From contig CEFQ01000012.1 in NCBI GenBank assembly GCA_900068845.1, forward strand, positions 46,621 to 110,620: a DNA stretch of 64,000 nucleotides, read 5' to 3'. Made by a program: the position numbers and the translations under genes. Shown here in pieces: positions 50,339-60,216 of this stretch. This stretch comes from Enterobacter ludwigii (GTDB lineage: Bacteria; Pseudomonadota; Gammaproteobacteria; Enterobacterales; Enterobacteriaceae). The first letter of the stretch is position 1, and every line of letters starts with the position of its first letter. The notes beneath the pieces are model-generated. The model made no database searches, had not been told where the DNA came from, and was given only the letters and a program-made list of their open reading frames with translations.

Positions 50339-51598
50339 ATGCACATCGCGATCAAACCTACCCTCTCCGCCGTTTGGTCCACGGACGAACAAGGCATTTG
50401 CATCGCTAGCCAGGAGTGCCCAGCTGGCTTAATGCCAGTACTTAAAGGCATAACGCTCAGTGAATGGCTTAGATTCGCGCAGGCTGATGAAGATGCAAAG
50501 ATCGCGCTGCAACTGACCGCAGCATTAGAATTTAAAACATCCTTTCATATTGAAGTGCCGATCAATTGCCTGGATGGGACGATGCGGCATGTGATTGTTT
50601 CAGGCCTACCAGCATGCCAGCCAGGTGCATCTCGTCTGCAGTACAGCGGCTTCGTTCTGGATATTACCGGACAACGTAAAGCCCTTGAGGACGCGCTGCG
50701 AACGGCGACAGAATACCGTCTGTTAATTGAAAACAGCACGGATCTGATCGCCCATTGCGATGCAGATGGCCGGTACGTTTCGATCTCGCCTTCTTACAGC
50801 GAAATGATTGGCTGGTCAGCAGCTGAAATAGTAGGCCAGCGAGTGGTGGACTTTCTGCATCCCGACGACCGTACACCCGCTTCGGAAGTATTGGTCAATA
50901 TCTTCAACGGTGCTGAACTGCCGGACGTTGTCGAGGTTCGCAAGCTACATCGCCATGGTCACTACATTACGCTTGGCACGAAGGCCTGCGGCGTCAGCGA
51001 TCCCTCTACCGGCAAAAACATCGGGGCAGTGCTGGTTTCGCGCGATATTACGCGTGACAAAGAGAAGATGATGATGCTCGAGCAGTTGGCTACCCGCGAC
51101 ACCTTAACGGGATTGCCCAATCGAGCCTGGATTAACGACAAGGTGCTTGGCATGCTCGCGCAGGGCGAAGACCTTTCCTATACGACAGTTCTTTTCATCG
51201 ATCTCAATGGGTTTAAGGCAGTCAATGATTCAATGGGACACGCGGTGGGGGATGTGTTGCTGCAACGGGTAAGTGAACGGCTACAAAGTTGCATGCGTCC
51301 GGGCGACTCGGTCGCGCGTCTGGGGGGAGATGAGTTCGTGGTCGCAGCCAGGTGTGCCAATCGCGAGGCGGCTTCTGCCATCGCCCAGCGCCTCATTGAT
51401 GGCCTGAAAGCGCCATTTATCCTCAATGACGTGGAAGTACAAATCGGGGCAGCTATCGGCATCAGCCTCGCACAGTTCGGGCAAGCTACCGCCAAAACCT
51501 TATTCGAAAATGCCGATTTGGCGATGTATCAGGCGAAAGCTCGACGTGATGGGTCTTATCAGTTTTTCGAGCCTGCTACCTTGCCGTTGCAAGATTAG
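50339..51598 (+). CDS. PAS-PAS-GGDEF diguanylate cyclase
   Basis: About 419 residues from ATG 50339 (or 432 from ATG 50300). The first PAS-like region runs to 'YSGFVLDITGQRKALEDALR'; a second PAS holds 'LIENSTDLIAHCDADGRYVS', 'GWSAAEIVGQRVVDFLHPDD' and the PAC end 'LVSRDITRDKEKMMMLEQLA'. The GGDEF domain has 'RDTLTGLPNRAW', the active site 'VARLGGDEFVVAA' and an intact RxxD inhibitory site (RPGD) five residues before it. It should make c-di-GMP with product inhibition. A FliA-like promoter upstream suggests it tunes motility in flagellated cells. There are no membrane segments. Confidence 0.88.
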   Translation: MHIAIKPTLSAVWSTDEQGICIASQECPAGLMPVLKGITLSEWLRFAQADEDAKIALQLTAALEFKTSFHIEVPINCLDGTMRHVIVSGLPACQPGASRLQYSGFVLDITGQRKALEDALRTATEYRLLIENSTDLIAHCDADGRYVSISPSYSEMIGWSAAEIVGQRVVDFLHPDDRTPASEVLVNIFNGAELPDVVEVRKLHRHGHYITLGTKACGVSDPSTGKNIGAVLVSRDITRDKEKMMMLEQLATRDTLTGLPNRAWINDKVLGMLAQGEDLSYTTVLFIDLNGFKAVNDSMGHAVGDVLLQRVSERLQSCMRPGDSVARLGGDEFVVAARCANREAASAIAQRLIDGLKAPFILNDVEVQIGAAIGISLAQFGQATAKTLFENADLAMYQAKARRDGSYQFFEPATLPLQD

Positions 51599-51912
51599 GC
51601 GAGTCGGCTTCGCGTGCTCTGAAATGCAGCAAGATAACCGTATAAATTAAAGTAAGTAAAAAAATTGCATAATTATTTCTTGAATAAATATTAATTTTAA
51701 TTCAGCCAGAATTAAAATTAAATCAAATCAATAGCCAAAAAATAGCATAATTTAACTTAAGTTATATAAGATTACTCAAGTGGTTCTTATTGTTTTCGTG
51801 CGTGATAAATTTTCACGTGGTAACTATTAAATATCCTGCCAGGCAGACTTAATTTCACTGTCTATAATTTCCCTTCTTCTGCGAAGTATCTTGAATATTT
51901 AGAGAATCCTAA
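51599..51912. other. AT-rich region upstream of chemoreceptor
   Basis: 314 bp of very AT-rich sequence without an ORF. I did not find a FliA consensus here, unlike the receptor at 42504. It may hold a sigma-70 promoter under H-NS influence. Confidence 0.4.
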
Positions 51913-53457
51913 ATGAAAATATCTACACGTTTGGCAGCGGGCTTCAGCCTGCTCATTCTTCTTTTCGTATTATGTACAGGTATTGCTCTAAACGCGTTAT
52001 GGCAGGCGCGGGATGGAATGGAAGATACGGTTAATAACAAGATGAAGCGCTTTACGCTGGTTCAGGATATGCGGGGAATTGCCCGCGATATGGCGATTGC
52101 CGTGCGCAACCTGGCGTTACTTAACGATCCCGTTGACATGCAGCCCGAATGGCAAAGATTGATATCGCAGCAGAAGAATTATATTGAGAAGCGTCGCGAG
52201 CTGGTCGATAGCATGTCACAACATGTCTCACCTCACGGCAAGGAGGCTCTGGAAAAGGTATTAGCCTCTGAAGGCGCGGCGATGGAGACGTTAATGACGG
52301 CTGGGCAATTGGGACTTAACAACCGTCAGCAGGAAGCGACGGAGTACCTTATGAAGACTGCTCGACCGGCACAGCAGGCATTAATGGGATCGCTGGACGC
52401 GCTGACGGATATTGAAATGGCCCTCAGCAGGGATACGATGGCTGAGATCAGTGCATCAACGACACACACAGCGTTTGTACTACTCATTATTTCCGCGCTT
52501 TCGGTGATTATTTCCGTGGTAACGGGTTATGTCATCGTTAGGGTATTGATGCGTCAGCTAGGCGGTGAGCCTGCCCAGGCACAAGCATTAGCGGCTGCCA
52601 TCGCCGCCGGGAACCTGACAACCGCAATAACCTTACGCCGTCATGATAAGCACAGCCTATTGGCATCGTTAGATCGTATGCAGGAGAGCCTGCGGGGATT
52701 GGTAACGCAAATAAAAGACTCAGCAGGATCGGTAGCTTTAGCCGCTGATGAAATATCGCAGGGCAACACTGAGCTCTCATCCCGCACTGAACAACAGGCT
52801 GCTGCGCTTCAGGAAACTGCCGCGAGTATGGAGCAGCTCACAGTCACAGTGAAAAGTAATACCGCTGGCGCGCAGCAAACGGCACAGGTCGCGCGGGGGG
52901 CCGCAGATCTGGCACGCGCAGGCGAGGCGGATGTGCAGAAAATGTCTGATACCATGAATGAGATTTCACTCAGTGCGACAAAAGTGCGAGACATAACTTC
53001 AGTTATTGAAAGCATTGCTTTCCAGACTAATATTCTTGCACTCAATGCCGCTGTTGAAGCGGCTCGCGCAGGGGAAGAAGGACGGGGATTTGCCGTGGTC
53101 GCCGGGGAAGTCAGAACGTTAGCACAACGAAGTGCGACTGCGGCACGAGATATTAAACAACTCATTGAGCAGGCCGTAGGGCAGGTTGAAAGCGGCGTGA
53201 ATGTAGCGGCAGGAACCGGACAAAGCATCATGAAAATTGTCGGCATGGTTGGTGAACTCGCGGATGCTATGGACGAGATATCATTGGCTTCGTCCGAACA
53301 GATGCAGGGGATTTCTCAGGTGAGCATTGCGGTAAGCCAGATGGACGGCGTGACTCAGAACAATGCTGCGTTGGTTGAAGAGTCCTCCTCAGCATCACAG
53401 CAGCTGTCTACTCAGGCGCATGCATTGCGTGGCATGGTTGAAGCCTTCCAGGTTTAA
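51913..53457 (+). CDS. Methyl-accepting chemotaxis protein (4HB sensor type)
   Basis: A 514-residue transducer. TM1 is at about residues 8-30, a 150-residue helical periplasmic sensor of the 4HB_MCP type includes 'DMRGIARDMAIAVRNLALLN', TM2 is at about 190-212, then HAMP and the cytoplasmic signalling hairpin with tip 'AFQTNILALNAAVEAARAGE'. There is no C-terminal pentapeptide for CheR docking, so it may depend on other receptors for adaptation. The motif 'RNLALL' is common in Enterobacterales receptors of this kind. Ligand unknown. It is monocistronic. Confidence 0.9.
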   Translation: MKISTRLAAGFSLLILLFVLCTGIALNALWQARDGMEDTVNNKMKRFTLVQDMRGIARDMAIAVRNLALLNDPVDMQPEWQRLISQQKNYIEKRRELVDSMSQHVSPHGKEALEKVLASEGAAMETLMTAGQLGLNNRQQEATEYLMKTARPAQQALMGSLDALTDIEMALSRDTMAEISASTTHTAFVLLIISALSVIISVVTGYVIVRVLMRQLGGEPAQAQALAAAIAAGNLTTAITLRRHDKHSLLASLDRMQESLRGLVTQIKDSAGSVALAADEISQGNTELSSRTEQQAAALQETAASMEQLTVTVKSNTAGAQQTAQVARGAADLARAGEADVQKMSDTMNEISLSATKVRDITSVIESIAFQTNILALNAAVEAARAGEEGRGFAVVAGEVRTLAQRSATAARDIKQLIEQAVGQVESGVNVAAGTGQSIMKIVGMVGELADAMDEISLASSEQMQGISQVSIAVSQMDGVTQNNAALVEESSSASQQLSTQAHALRGMVEAFQV

Positions 53458-53605
53458 TCGATCGTTTTACGTTGCGGGGTCCATTCGTCCTCCGGTCCCC
53501 GCATCGTATGCTGGATTTCGCATTATCACCCTTTGCCATACAGCCTCAGGCAGAATGCATTTGTCGCTACAATTTTTTAACTAAATCCTGTTCTCGCCTG
53601 GAGAA

Positions 53606-54694
53606 CTACGAGGGTGAACTGCTCGTCTCTCGCACACCTGCCTCAGTCAGTGTCGCCCTGACATGAGGAAGGCTTTGTGGATAATTTTGCTGAATAAATT
53701 CAATCATTTTTTCCCGCACGTAACAGCGTAAATCCCAGGCAGTGGGGGAGTTTTGTGCCGTCATCAATAATCTAATAGTCATGGTTTTGTCACTGGTATC
53801 AGTAACCTGTAGCACCTGAGTTTGTTGATCCCAGAGTTTTGTTTCACTGAGCACTTTTTCAAAATGCTTTCGCAACGGATCTAATGGCATTGAATAATCG
53901 AGATAAAGAAAAACAGATCCTAATATTTGGGCGTTGTTACGCGTCCAGTTCTGAAAAGCATTTTCTGTAAAATAGGTAATGGGCAAAACCAGGCGGCGCA
54001 AATCCCAGATACGTACCACAACATATGTCAGGTTTATCTCTTCAATCCAGCCCCATTCATTTTCAACCACTACGGCATCATCAATTTTTATCGGTTGTGT
54101 AAAGGCTATCTGAATTCCGGCAAACAAATTAACTAGCGACTTCTGCAAGGCAAAGCCAATTATTATGCCGGCAACCCCGGCTCCAGCGAGGATCGTCGTA
54201 CCGAATTTTCGCACGCCAGGGAAACTGAGGAGAATGAGAGAAACACAGAATGTCACCAATACAACAATAGCGACCTTCTTTACATACATTATCTGAGTGC
54301 GAATTTTTCGCGCGCGAAGGTTATTCGAAAGATTAATGTCATAACGTATGAAAAGCATATCCTGCGCTACGTTAGTCAATCGAATGAGTACAGAGCAGAA
54401 GGATAAGATAATAAATATATTAACGGTTGTTGTAATGAAGCTAAGGGATCCTGGTTGGATGTTAACATAATTAAGCCCTGCACTGATCAACAGTAAGGGA
54501 ATGAACAAAAACAGGGATCCTCGCAGATGCTTTTCGAGTGATTTGAAAAGCTTTCTGTCCCGATTTTGCCAGTAGCGGATAAACCTGAGAAGAATGAATC
54601 GCGCCAGAAAACCCACGACAAGTGAGAGAGTGACGAGCAATACAGCAGGCACCCATGTTGGAGCACCAGATAACTCAACAAATATAAATGGCAT
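53606..54694 (-). CDS. MscS-family mechanosensitive ion channel protein
   Basis: A 362-residue membrane protein with about five helices. The pore-lining helix 'LAGAGVAGIIIGFALQKSLV' precedes the MscS beta-domain ('PIKIDDAVVVENEWGWIEEI', 'VLPITYFTENAFQNWTR'). The N-terminal part adds two extra helices compared with MscS, as in YnaI/YbdG-type homologues. It would release solutes under hypo-osmotic shock. ATG 54694 with AAAGGGA is chosen over the GTG immediately before it. The gene is flanked by AT-rich DNA and is transcribed opposite to the chemoreceptor. Confidence 0.88.
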   Translation of the reverse strand: MPFIFVELSGAPTWVPAVLLVTLSLVVGFLARFILLRFIRYWQNRDRKLFKSLEKHLRGSLFLFIPLLLISAGLNYVNIQPGSLSFITTTVNIFIILSFCSVLIRLTNVAQDMLFIRYDINLSNNLRARKIRTQIMYVKKVAIVVLVTFCVSLILLSFPGVRKFGTTILAGAGVAGIIIGFALQKSLVNLFAGIQIAFTQPIKIDDAVVVENEWGWIEEINLTYVVVRIWDLRRLVLPITYFTENAFQNWTRNNAQILGSVFLYLDYSMPLDPLRKHFEKVLSETKLWDQQTQVLQVTDTSDKTMTIRLLMTAQNSPTAWDLRCYVREKMIEFIQQNYPQSLPHVRATLTEAGVRETSSSPS

Positions 54695-55054
54695 CACTTT
54701 CCCTTTTATTAAGCCAACAACCTACGTTGGCGGATAAGTTAAAACAATCAGTAACCATTCTCTTATCGGTTATCTGAGGATTATTTATTCCTGCATATCA
54801 GTATAGACGCTTCAACAGGTCAGGCTGTCAGGCGGTAAATGGGTCCGTTAAATCGAACCGCGTTAGGAGAGGTTGTGGGGCTTCCGGCCTTGCTTTGAAA
54901 GTAAAGACCACTCATAACCCTTGTCTGTATCAGCTGGGTTTAGGATCGCGAATGAGGGAGGAAAAAAGAGAAATATTTCAAAGTGAAGCGGAGCAGGCAG
55001 GTTTACGTCACGGGATGTCCTGCTCCGAAAGTCAGTATTTTAACACTCTTAAAG
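54695..55054. other. Gene-free spacer
   Basis: 360 bp with no ORF showing both a ribosome site and plausible protein. It lies between two minus-strand genes and holds the presumed promoter of the MscS gene. Confidence 0.4.
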
Positions 55055-55924
55055 CTATAACTTCAGTTGGCTGCCTAAAATAGCATCTGCTTCCTGCAAT
55101 GTAACATCGAGCCCCGCAGAGGGGGTAAATGTCAATTCACCAAAAATAACATTGCCGTTAAGAAGGTAGAAATCCGCGCGAACAAATTTAAAATCAGATG
55201 CCAGTTTAACCGCATACTCTCTCATTTTAATGAATCCCTGAGGCATTTTTGGCTGCTGATTGCTCTTTATTAACTCAACAGTATCTTCAAAGGGCAGAGG
55301 GTTCCAGTTCATATCAAAATAATAGAACTTAGGGGTGCCTTTCTCTCGTTCCATGCAGACCATTACCGCGTAAGGTTTGCCATTAAAACAGTAAAATTTA
55401 TAATCTTCAGGAAAACCGCCTTGCTGGTTTTCGATGTATTTCTCGCATAAAATCTTTCTGTCTATTTTCTTATACTGCGGTTCAACAAAATTTGTGGAGA
55501 AATCCTGCTTTAACCATTTATTGAGTTGCTTATTGGTTTGTTCAATATCCAGTGATGATTTGCTGTTACATATTATGTTATAGCCAGCGCCATGGTTGCA
55601 CTTAAGTGCAAATTTTTCGGGTAACGCATTGTAGTCAATATCTAGTGGGTCATCATACACTCCGTAAAGTTCATTGAGGATTTCATCACACCCTTTAGAT
55701 GCAATATACTCCCTGACTTTATACTTATCAGCGCACAAAGTATAAATGTCTCCACTCAATTCATTGAATTTAAGCCACTGTATTTTTTCATTGAAATTAA
55801 TAGGGTTGGTTAAGTTCAGTTTTTTCTTGAACTTAATATAGTAGTGGGTTTTAGCACAAAACTCAGGGTACATGTAAGCACTGATTTTTAAAGCTGATTT
55901 AACTGTGTGTTTTATCATTTTCAT
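55055..55924 (-). CDS. TupA-like ATP-grasp protein, surface polysaccharide cluster
   Basis: A 289-residue protein of the ATP-grasp TupA type found in polysaccharide and teichuronopeptide clusters: 'TNPINFNEKIQWLKFN', 'LCADKYKVREYIASKGCDEI', 'FALKCNHGAGYNIICNSKSS' and 'FVRADFYLLNGNVIFGELTF'. ATP-grasp enzymes join an amine to a carboxylate, and here may decorate a polymer with amino acids. The GC content is low and codon use is unlike the backbone. It is 5 bp downstream of a flippase gene, so both form one operon. The exact activity is unknown. Confidence 0.8.
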   Translation of the reverse strand: MKMIKHTVKSALKISAYMYPEFCAKTHYYIKFKKKLNLTNPINFNEKIQWLKFNELSGDIYTLCADKYKVREYIASKGCDEILNELYGVYDDPLDIDYNALPEKFALKCNHGAGYNIICNSKSSLDIEQTNKQLNKWLKQDFSTNFVEPQYKKIDRKILCEKYIENQQGGFPEDYKFYCFNGKPYAVMVCMEREKGTPKFYYFDMNWNPLPFEDTVELIKSNQQPKMPQGFIKMREYAVKLASDFKFVRADFYLLNGNVIFGELTFTPSAGLDVTLQEADAILGSQLKL

Positions 55925-55929
55925 TAAAA

Positions 55930-57165
55930 TTATCTCAGTTTGAAAATGTTAAGATGCATTTTGATAATCGTTTTATTTTTGAAGAAGTAATTGAGCAACG
56001 TGCAAGATAAAATCTCAACCGTCAAAAAACAGTAAGCGGCACCGTTAATCCCGAAGGCATTAATCATTAACCAGGATAACGGTATTGTTAAGATGCAACA
56101 TAAAACCATTTTTTTAGCCAGGTAACTATATCCAGACTCTTTTATCATGTAGCGATAACAAATAGTGCCTAATGATGAGAACATAGTGCCAATAATAATT
56201 ATGGGGATGATGTTGACCGAATTCATATACTTGTCACCATAAAGTATATGAATAAAAAAATCGCCAAAAATATAGAACCCACCTAAAGCAATAAGTGAAA
56301 ACAGGATTACGAGTCGATTGATTTTAAGCAGCAGTAACTCAACGGTGATTTGATCTTTTTCACTGTATATTCTTGAGAAGAAGCTTGTTATTAATGCCAG
56401 CACAATAAATGACCAGGCACCTCCTATGGTTAACGCGACGCTGTAAACGCCTAAGTTTGAGTAAGAAAGGATGTTTGCCAGAAAAATGCTCGATATCTGA
56501 GTGTATATGTCTGCAGATAGACCTGATAAAATTAAAGCTCCCCCAGTGAATAGCATGTATCGGTTATATATTCTCACATCCTTACTATTTTCTTTAATTT
56601 GGGTGGTGTAGCGAAAATAGATGAGGCGCATAATGTAGGGTATGAGAGGGATGACGATGATGGGGATAGTGAAGTAATATACTGGCAGCTTGAAATGTGA
56701 AATATAGAATCGAATCAATAGGGCGGTAGATAAACCAATGACATTAGTTATTGTATTGATTTTTGATTTTAACTGAGTGTTGTTGTAGATAGAAAAGAAG
56801 TCCATCACGATATAGTATGTAGCGATGCAGTTAGCCACGCCAAATAAAAACACAATTGAATCAGTGAAAAAATAGAGATAGAGTAAAACTGAACCTGATG
56901 AAAGTAAAAAGAACACTCGCCGTTGGTTTTGCGTGTGCATCGCCAGTGCGATGCCAGACTTTGTGTTTTCACTCATGCGTTTAAAAATAATATTCTGACC
57001 ACCAAACCACGATAGCGTTTGTACAAAGATAAAAAGTGAAGTTGAAATGTTTATTTTACCAAAATCTTCAGGGCCAATGTATTTTGCCATCAGTGCATTG
57101 ATATATATTAGTCCAATGATATTGACTGACTTTTCTAACATGATCCATATTGAGTTAGAGTACAT
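55930..57165 (-). CDS. Wzx-type polysaccharide flippase/oligosaccharide transporter
   Basis: A 411-residue integral membrane protein with about 12 hydrophobic segments and few charged residues, typical of the MOP superfamily (Wzx, RfbX). N-terminal 'NIIGLIYINALMAKYIGPED' and 'GKINISTSLFIFVQTLSWFG' correspond to the first two helices in that family. It would flip lipid-linked repeat units across the inner membrane. The GC content is very low (AT-rich codons), as in horizontally acquired polysaccharide clusters. The ATP-grasp gene follows. I saw no Wzy in this window, so the rest of the pathway lies elsewhere or has been lost. Confidence 0.83.
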   Translation of the reverse strand: MYSNSIWIMLEKSVNIIGLIYINALMAKYIGPEDFGKINISTSLFIFVQTLSWFGGQNIIFKRMSENTKSGIALAMHTQNQRRVFFLLSSGSVLLYLYFFTDSIVFLFGVANCIATYYIVMDFFSIYNNTQLKSKINTITNVIGLSTALLIRFYISHFKLPVYYFTIPIIVIPLIPYIMRLIYFRYTTQIKENSKDVRIYNRYMLFTGGALILSGLSADIYTQISSIFLANILSYSNLGVYSVALTIGGAWSFIVLALITSFFSRIYSEKDQITVELLLLKINRLVILFSLIALGGFYIFGDFFIHILYGDKYMNSVNIIPIIIIGTMFSSLGTICYRYMIKESGYSYLAKKMVLCCILTIPLSWLMINAFGINGAAYCFLTVEILSCTLLNYFFKNKTIIKMHLNIFKLR

Positions 57166-58056
57166 TTAACGTTTCTCACATACAGGGCTGTGTGGATGGT
57201 TTTATAGTTATTGATGAATCACCCTAAATTTATTTGGTTAATAGTGTGGCTGTTCAAATAAAATTAGTGAAGGCCTTTTTTATTAATCAGATTAGTGACA
57301 GGCATTTGCGAATAATGATTCCATTCATTAGTGGTGTTTTTTCACCAGATGATGTGATGAGGCGATAAGATTCGTTTTTTAGAGGGGCGCACTCAGCATG
57401 TTCTCTTCATGCATTTATAGTAACCGCAAGAACGCCGGTAAACCCGATCATGTCGACTCCGAAATCAGCTTTTTGCGTGCTCGATTCCTTGCTGTGAATG
57501 ATGGCCTTATGGGATATCAGGCGCGCCAATCAGGGAACAATAAAAATTTAGTAGGCGGTTAACCGTTGCCCCCTGCTATTGCTAATAAAAGTTTGCCAAT
57601 ATCGATGATTAACGATTTGCCATATTACCCAACCTACGAATGGCAACCCGAATTTTTAATTAGCAGTGGCACTTTTTTTGCCGACATTTTCCGGAAAGCC
57701 ATTAAATCCCGGCAGATACACGCATTTTACTTCCGTGCCTGTGCATAATTACCCATGTCGGGAGGCGTCTGCGCAGGGCCTATTTTGCGCGAGTCTGGGA
57801 CTGTATTCACCTGATCAGATGTTGGTAACGTTTAAGACCGCAGCAATCCAGGTTCTGTTCTCCCGCAGTGTTGCCTGTCCCTGAATGGGTGCTGCGCAGT
57901 TGATCTGAACAGTATTGATGGCCATGACAACCTTAGGTCTTTTCTGCAAACAATAACCACCAATAAAACGCGCACGTACTTGCTGAACATTATCAATTGC
58001 CGGTTTTTAATTATTCATGGCACTTATTTTTCTCACACTCGCCAGCAGGGGGAATA
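57166..58056. other. 891-bp gap within the polysaccharide patch
   Basis: No recognisable gene. A 54-codon frame at 57398-57562 (GAGGGG upstream, 'MFSSCIYSNRKNAGKPDHVD') and two frames of 60-72 codons at 57566-57884 have no identifiable family. The left end is AT-rich promoter sequence for the flippase. The right part may be remnant DNA from a deleted gene. Confidence 0.4.
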
Positions 58057-59214
58057 ATGAAGATTATCGTGGGGGGGAACGGCTACCCGGAAAAGAGAAA
58101 TATCATTACAGACCCTTCACATCATTACCTGGATTATCGACCCCGAAACATCTGGACCTGGATCAACCTCATAAGGCAGCGCGTGCTGCACAAAAATAAA
58201 CTCTTTATTTTCCGGCCGCTGCCCCTGATGTCTTCAGTTGAAGCGGACATTATCCACCTTTTTAACGAAGTCTCTTCAGGGCCGGGCGATTGGGTAGCGA
58301 CCTTTGAAACCGAATTGCCCCGTGTTCTGCCCGTCAGGGGAATACTGAAGTTTGACAATCCCGAGCTGGCACGGGAGCTCCGGCATGTCTGCTCTGCACG
58401 CTGTAAAGGCATCATCGCTATCTCCGAAGCCACAAGGCAGATCCAGCTGCGGCTGCTGGAGCATTTCCCCAGAGAGCAGACCTTCATCGCGCCAAAACTG
58501 CACGTGCTGCATCCCCCGCAGCCGGTACTACAGGAAAAAAATGCTGCAGTTCAGAGAGGCCGACTGACGTTTACCTTCGTGGGCAAGGAGTTCTATCGCA
58601 AAGGAGGGGCAGAAGTTGTGCTGGCCTTTAGCCAGTTGTTAAGGGAAAACCTGATAAGCGTGAACGACGTGCGCGTCAATATAGTGGGCGATACAGACAA
58701 GACGCATAACGTGGCCCACCAGGCATTCCAGGACGACGCCGTTTTTCGGGGAGGCGTGGAGAACACGCTACGTGAATGCCCGCTATTTCGGCACCATACA
58801 TCGCTAACCAATGAGGCGGTTCTGGCGCTGATTAAGGCCTCTGACGTCGGGCTGCTGCCAACCTGGCAGGAGACTTATGGCTTTTCCGTTCTGGAAATGC
58901 AGGCCTGCGGCTGCCCGGTGATTACAACTAACGTCCGGGCACTGCCGGAGATCAATCCGGAAAATGCCGGCTGGCTTATCCGCTGTCCCCTGAACCTCAT
59001 GTCAGAGCTGACGGTAGGCTCGCTCAGCGACAAAAATGCACTGCGAAGCGCTATCGTTTCCCAGCTGAAAGCCCATGTTTTGCATATCATCAGCGACAGA
59101 AAAACCATTACAGCGCGTTCTATACAGTCAGTTGCACGCATACGTCTGGAGCACGATCCCGTAGTGTTTAGGGATCGACTGAGTAAGATATATAGGGGTT
59201 TTGAGCCGGACTAA
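58057..59214 (+). CDS. Glycosyltransferase family 4-like protein
   Basis: A 385-residue glycosyltransferase with a GT-B layout. The N-terminal domain ends near 'CKGIIAISEATRQIQLRLLE', and the C-terminal one includes 'RLTFTFVGKEFYRKGGAEVV' and the nucleotide-sugar site 'ASDVGLLPTWQETYGFSVLE' (E-x7-E) then 'MQACGCPVITTNVRALPEIN'. GGGGAAT before ATG 58057 is preferred over an earlier ATG at 57997. It would transfer a sugar from a nucleotide donor to a surface polymer intermediate. It is on the opposite strand to the flippase and is higher in GC than it. Confidence 0.85.
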   Translation: MKIIVGGNGYPEKRNIITDPSHHYLDYRPRNIWTWINLIRQRVLHKNKLFIFRPLPLMSSVEADIIHLFNEVSSGPGDWVATFETELPRVLPVRGILKFDNPELARELRHVCSARCKGIIAISEATRQIQLRLLEHFPREQTFIAPKLHVLHPPQPVLQEKNAAVQRGRLTFTFVGKEFYRKGGAEVVLAFSQLLRENLISVNDVRVNIVGDTDKTHNVAHQAFQDDAVFRGGVENTLRECPLFRHHTSLTNEAVLALIKASDVGLLPTWQETYGFSVLEMQACGCPVITTNVRALPEINPENAGWLIRCPLNLMSELTVGSLSDKNALRSAIVSQLKAHVLHIISDRKTITARSIQSVARIRLEHDPVVFRDRLSKIYRGFEPD

Positions 59215-59421
59215 AAAGAAATAAAAACGTTTACCTGAATGGATACAGAACATATTGCATCAGCGAAGAAAGCAGCGATGCTTCCCTACAACGTGAAGTT
59301 ATTAAGGCGTACATCCTATTTTGCCGGAATTGCTTTATATACAACGGAATGAGATTTATCGGTAAATGCTCATGGCTAATAGCTTACCCACATTGTTGTG
59401 CGGGTAAGCAGGATTCTGGAA

Positions 59422-60195
59422 TCAGTTGAATACCATACCGCCATCGATTAATAGCGATTGCCCGGTCATATAATCGGAGTCGGGTCCCGCCAGAAATGCA
59501 ACGCAGGCAGCCACATCTTCCGGCTCAGATAGGCGGCCCAGAGTAATCCGTTTGGCAAACTCCTCCGTAGCAAATCCGGCGGGTTTACCTGCCGCCTCTG
59601 AAATTTGTCTGTCGATGGATTCCCACATGGGCGTTTTCACAATGCCGGGACAGAAGGCATTAACCGTAATCCCTTTAGGCGCAAGATCCTTTGCCGCTGT
59701 CTGCGTAAGCCCGCGAACGGCAAACTTACTGGAACTGTATATGGCAAGTTCCGGATTGCCAACATGTCCTGCCTGAGAGCAGGCATTAATGATTTTGCCG
59801 CCGTGGTTCTCAGCGGCGAAAGCGCTGATCGCCGCCTGCATGCCCCAAATCACCCCCTTGACGTTGACGTTATAAACCTTATCAACCATCTCCTCGGTGA
59901 TATCGCTGATAGGTGTTGATGGCGCAATACCGGCATTGTTCACAATCACATTAAAATCGCCCAGCGCATGGCGTGCCTCGTCAACAGCGTGAAATACCTT
60001 GTCGCGTTGGGTGACATCAACCTGCAGCGCCAAAGCCTTTCCACCCGAGCGGACAATCTCATCAGCGACATGCTGCGCTGTTTCAAGGTTGAAATCCGCG
60101 ATGGCAACGGCAAAGCCGTCTTTAGCCAGGCGAAAGGCAATGGCTGCGCCAATGCCCTGACCGGCACCGGTCACAAATGCGACGCTGTTTTTCAT
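59422..60195 (-). CDS. budC: (S)-acetoin-forming diacetyl reductase / meso-2,3-butanediol dehydrogenase
   Basis: A 257-residue classical SDR with TGAGQGIG at 9-16 and the NNAG motif at 86-89. Catalytic S140, Y153 and K157 lie in 'ACSQ' and 'YSSSK'. It ends 'DYMTGQSLLIDGGMVFN', as Klebsiella BudC does. It interconverts diacetyl, acetoin and 2,3-butanediol with NADH in the cytosol. AGGATG before ATG 60195 is chosen over 60210. It lies 21 bp downstream of budB in the same operon. It relieves acid and NADH stress in fermentation. Confidence 0.93.
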   Translation of the reverse strand: MKNSVAFVTGAGQGIGAAIAFRLAKDGFAVAIADFNLETAQHVADEIVRSGGKALALQVDVTQRDKVFHAVDEARHALGDFNVIVNNAGIAPSTPISDITEEMVDKVYNVNVKGVIWGMQAAISAFAAENHGGKIINACSQAGHVGNPELAIYSSSKFAVRGLTQTAAKDLAPKGITVNAFCPGIVKTPMWESIDRQISEAAGKPAGFATEEFAKRITLGRLSEPEDVAACVAFLAGPDSDYMTGQSLLIDGGMVFN

Positions 60196-60216
60196 AATGA
60201 CATCCTTCATAGTTAT

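Noticed and set aside
53473..53503. TGCGGGG/CCCCGCA stem after the second chemoreceptor as terminator
   Set aside because: The stem is 7 bp with a long loop and no T-run follows.
54895..55083. 62-codon plus-strand frame between MscS and TupA genes
   Set aside because: Overlaps the end of the TupA-like gene and has no ribosome site.
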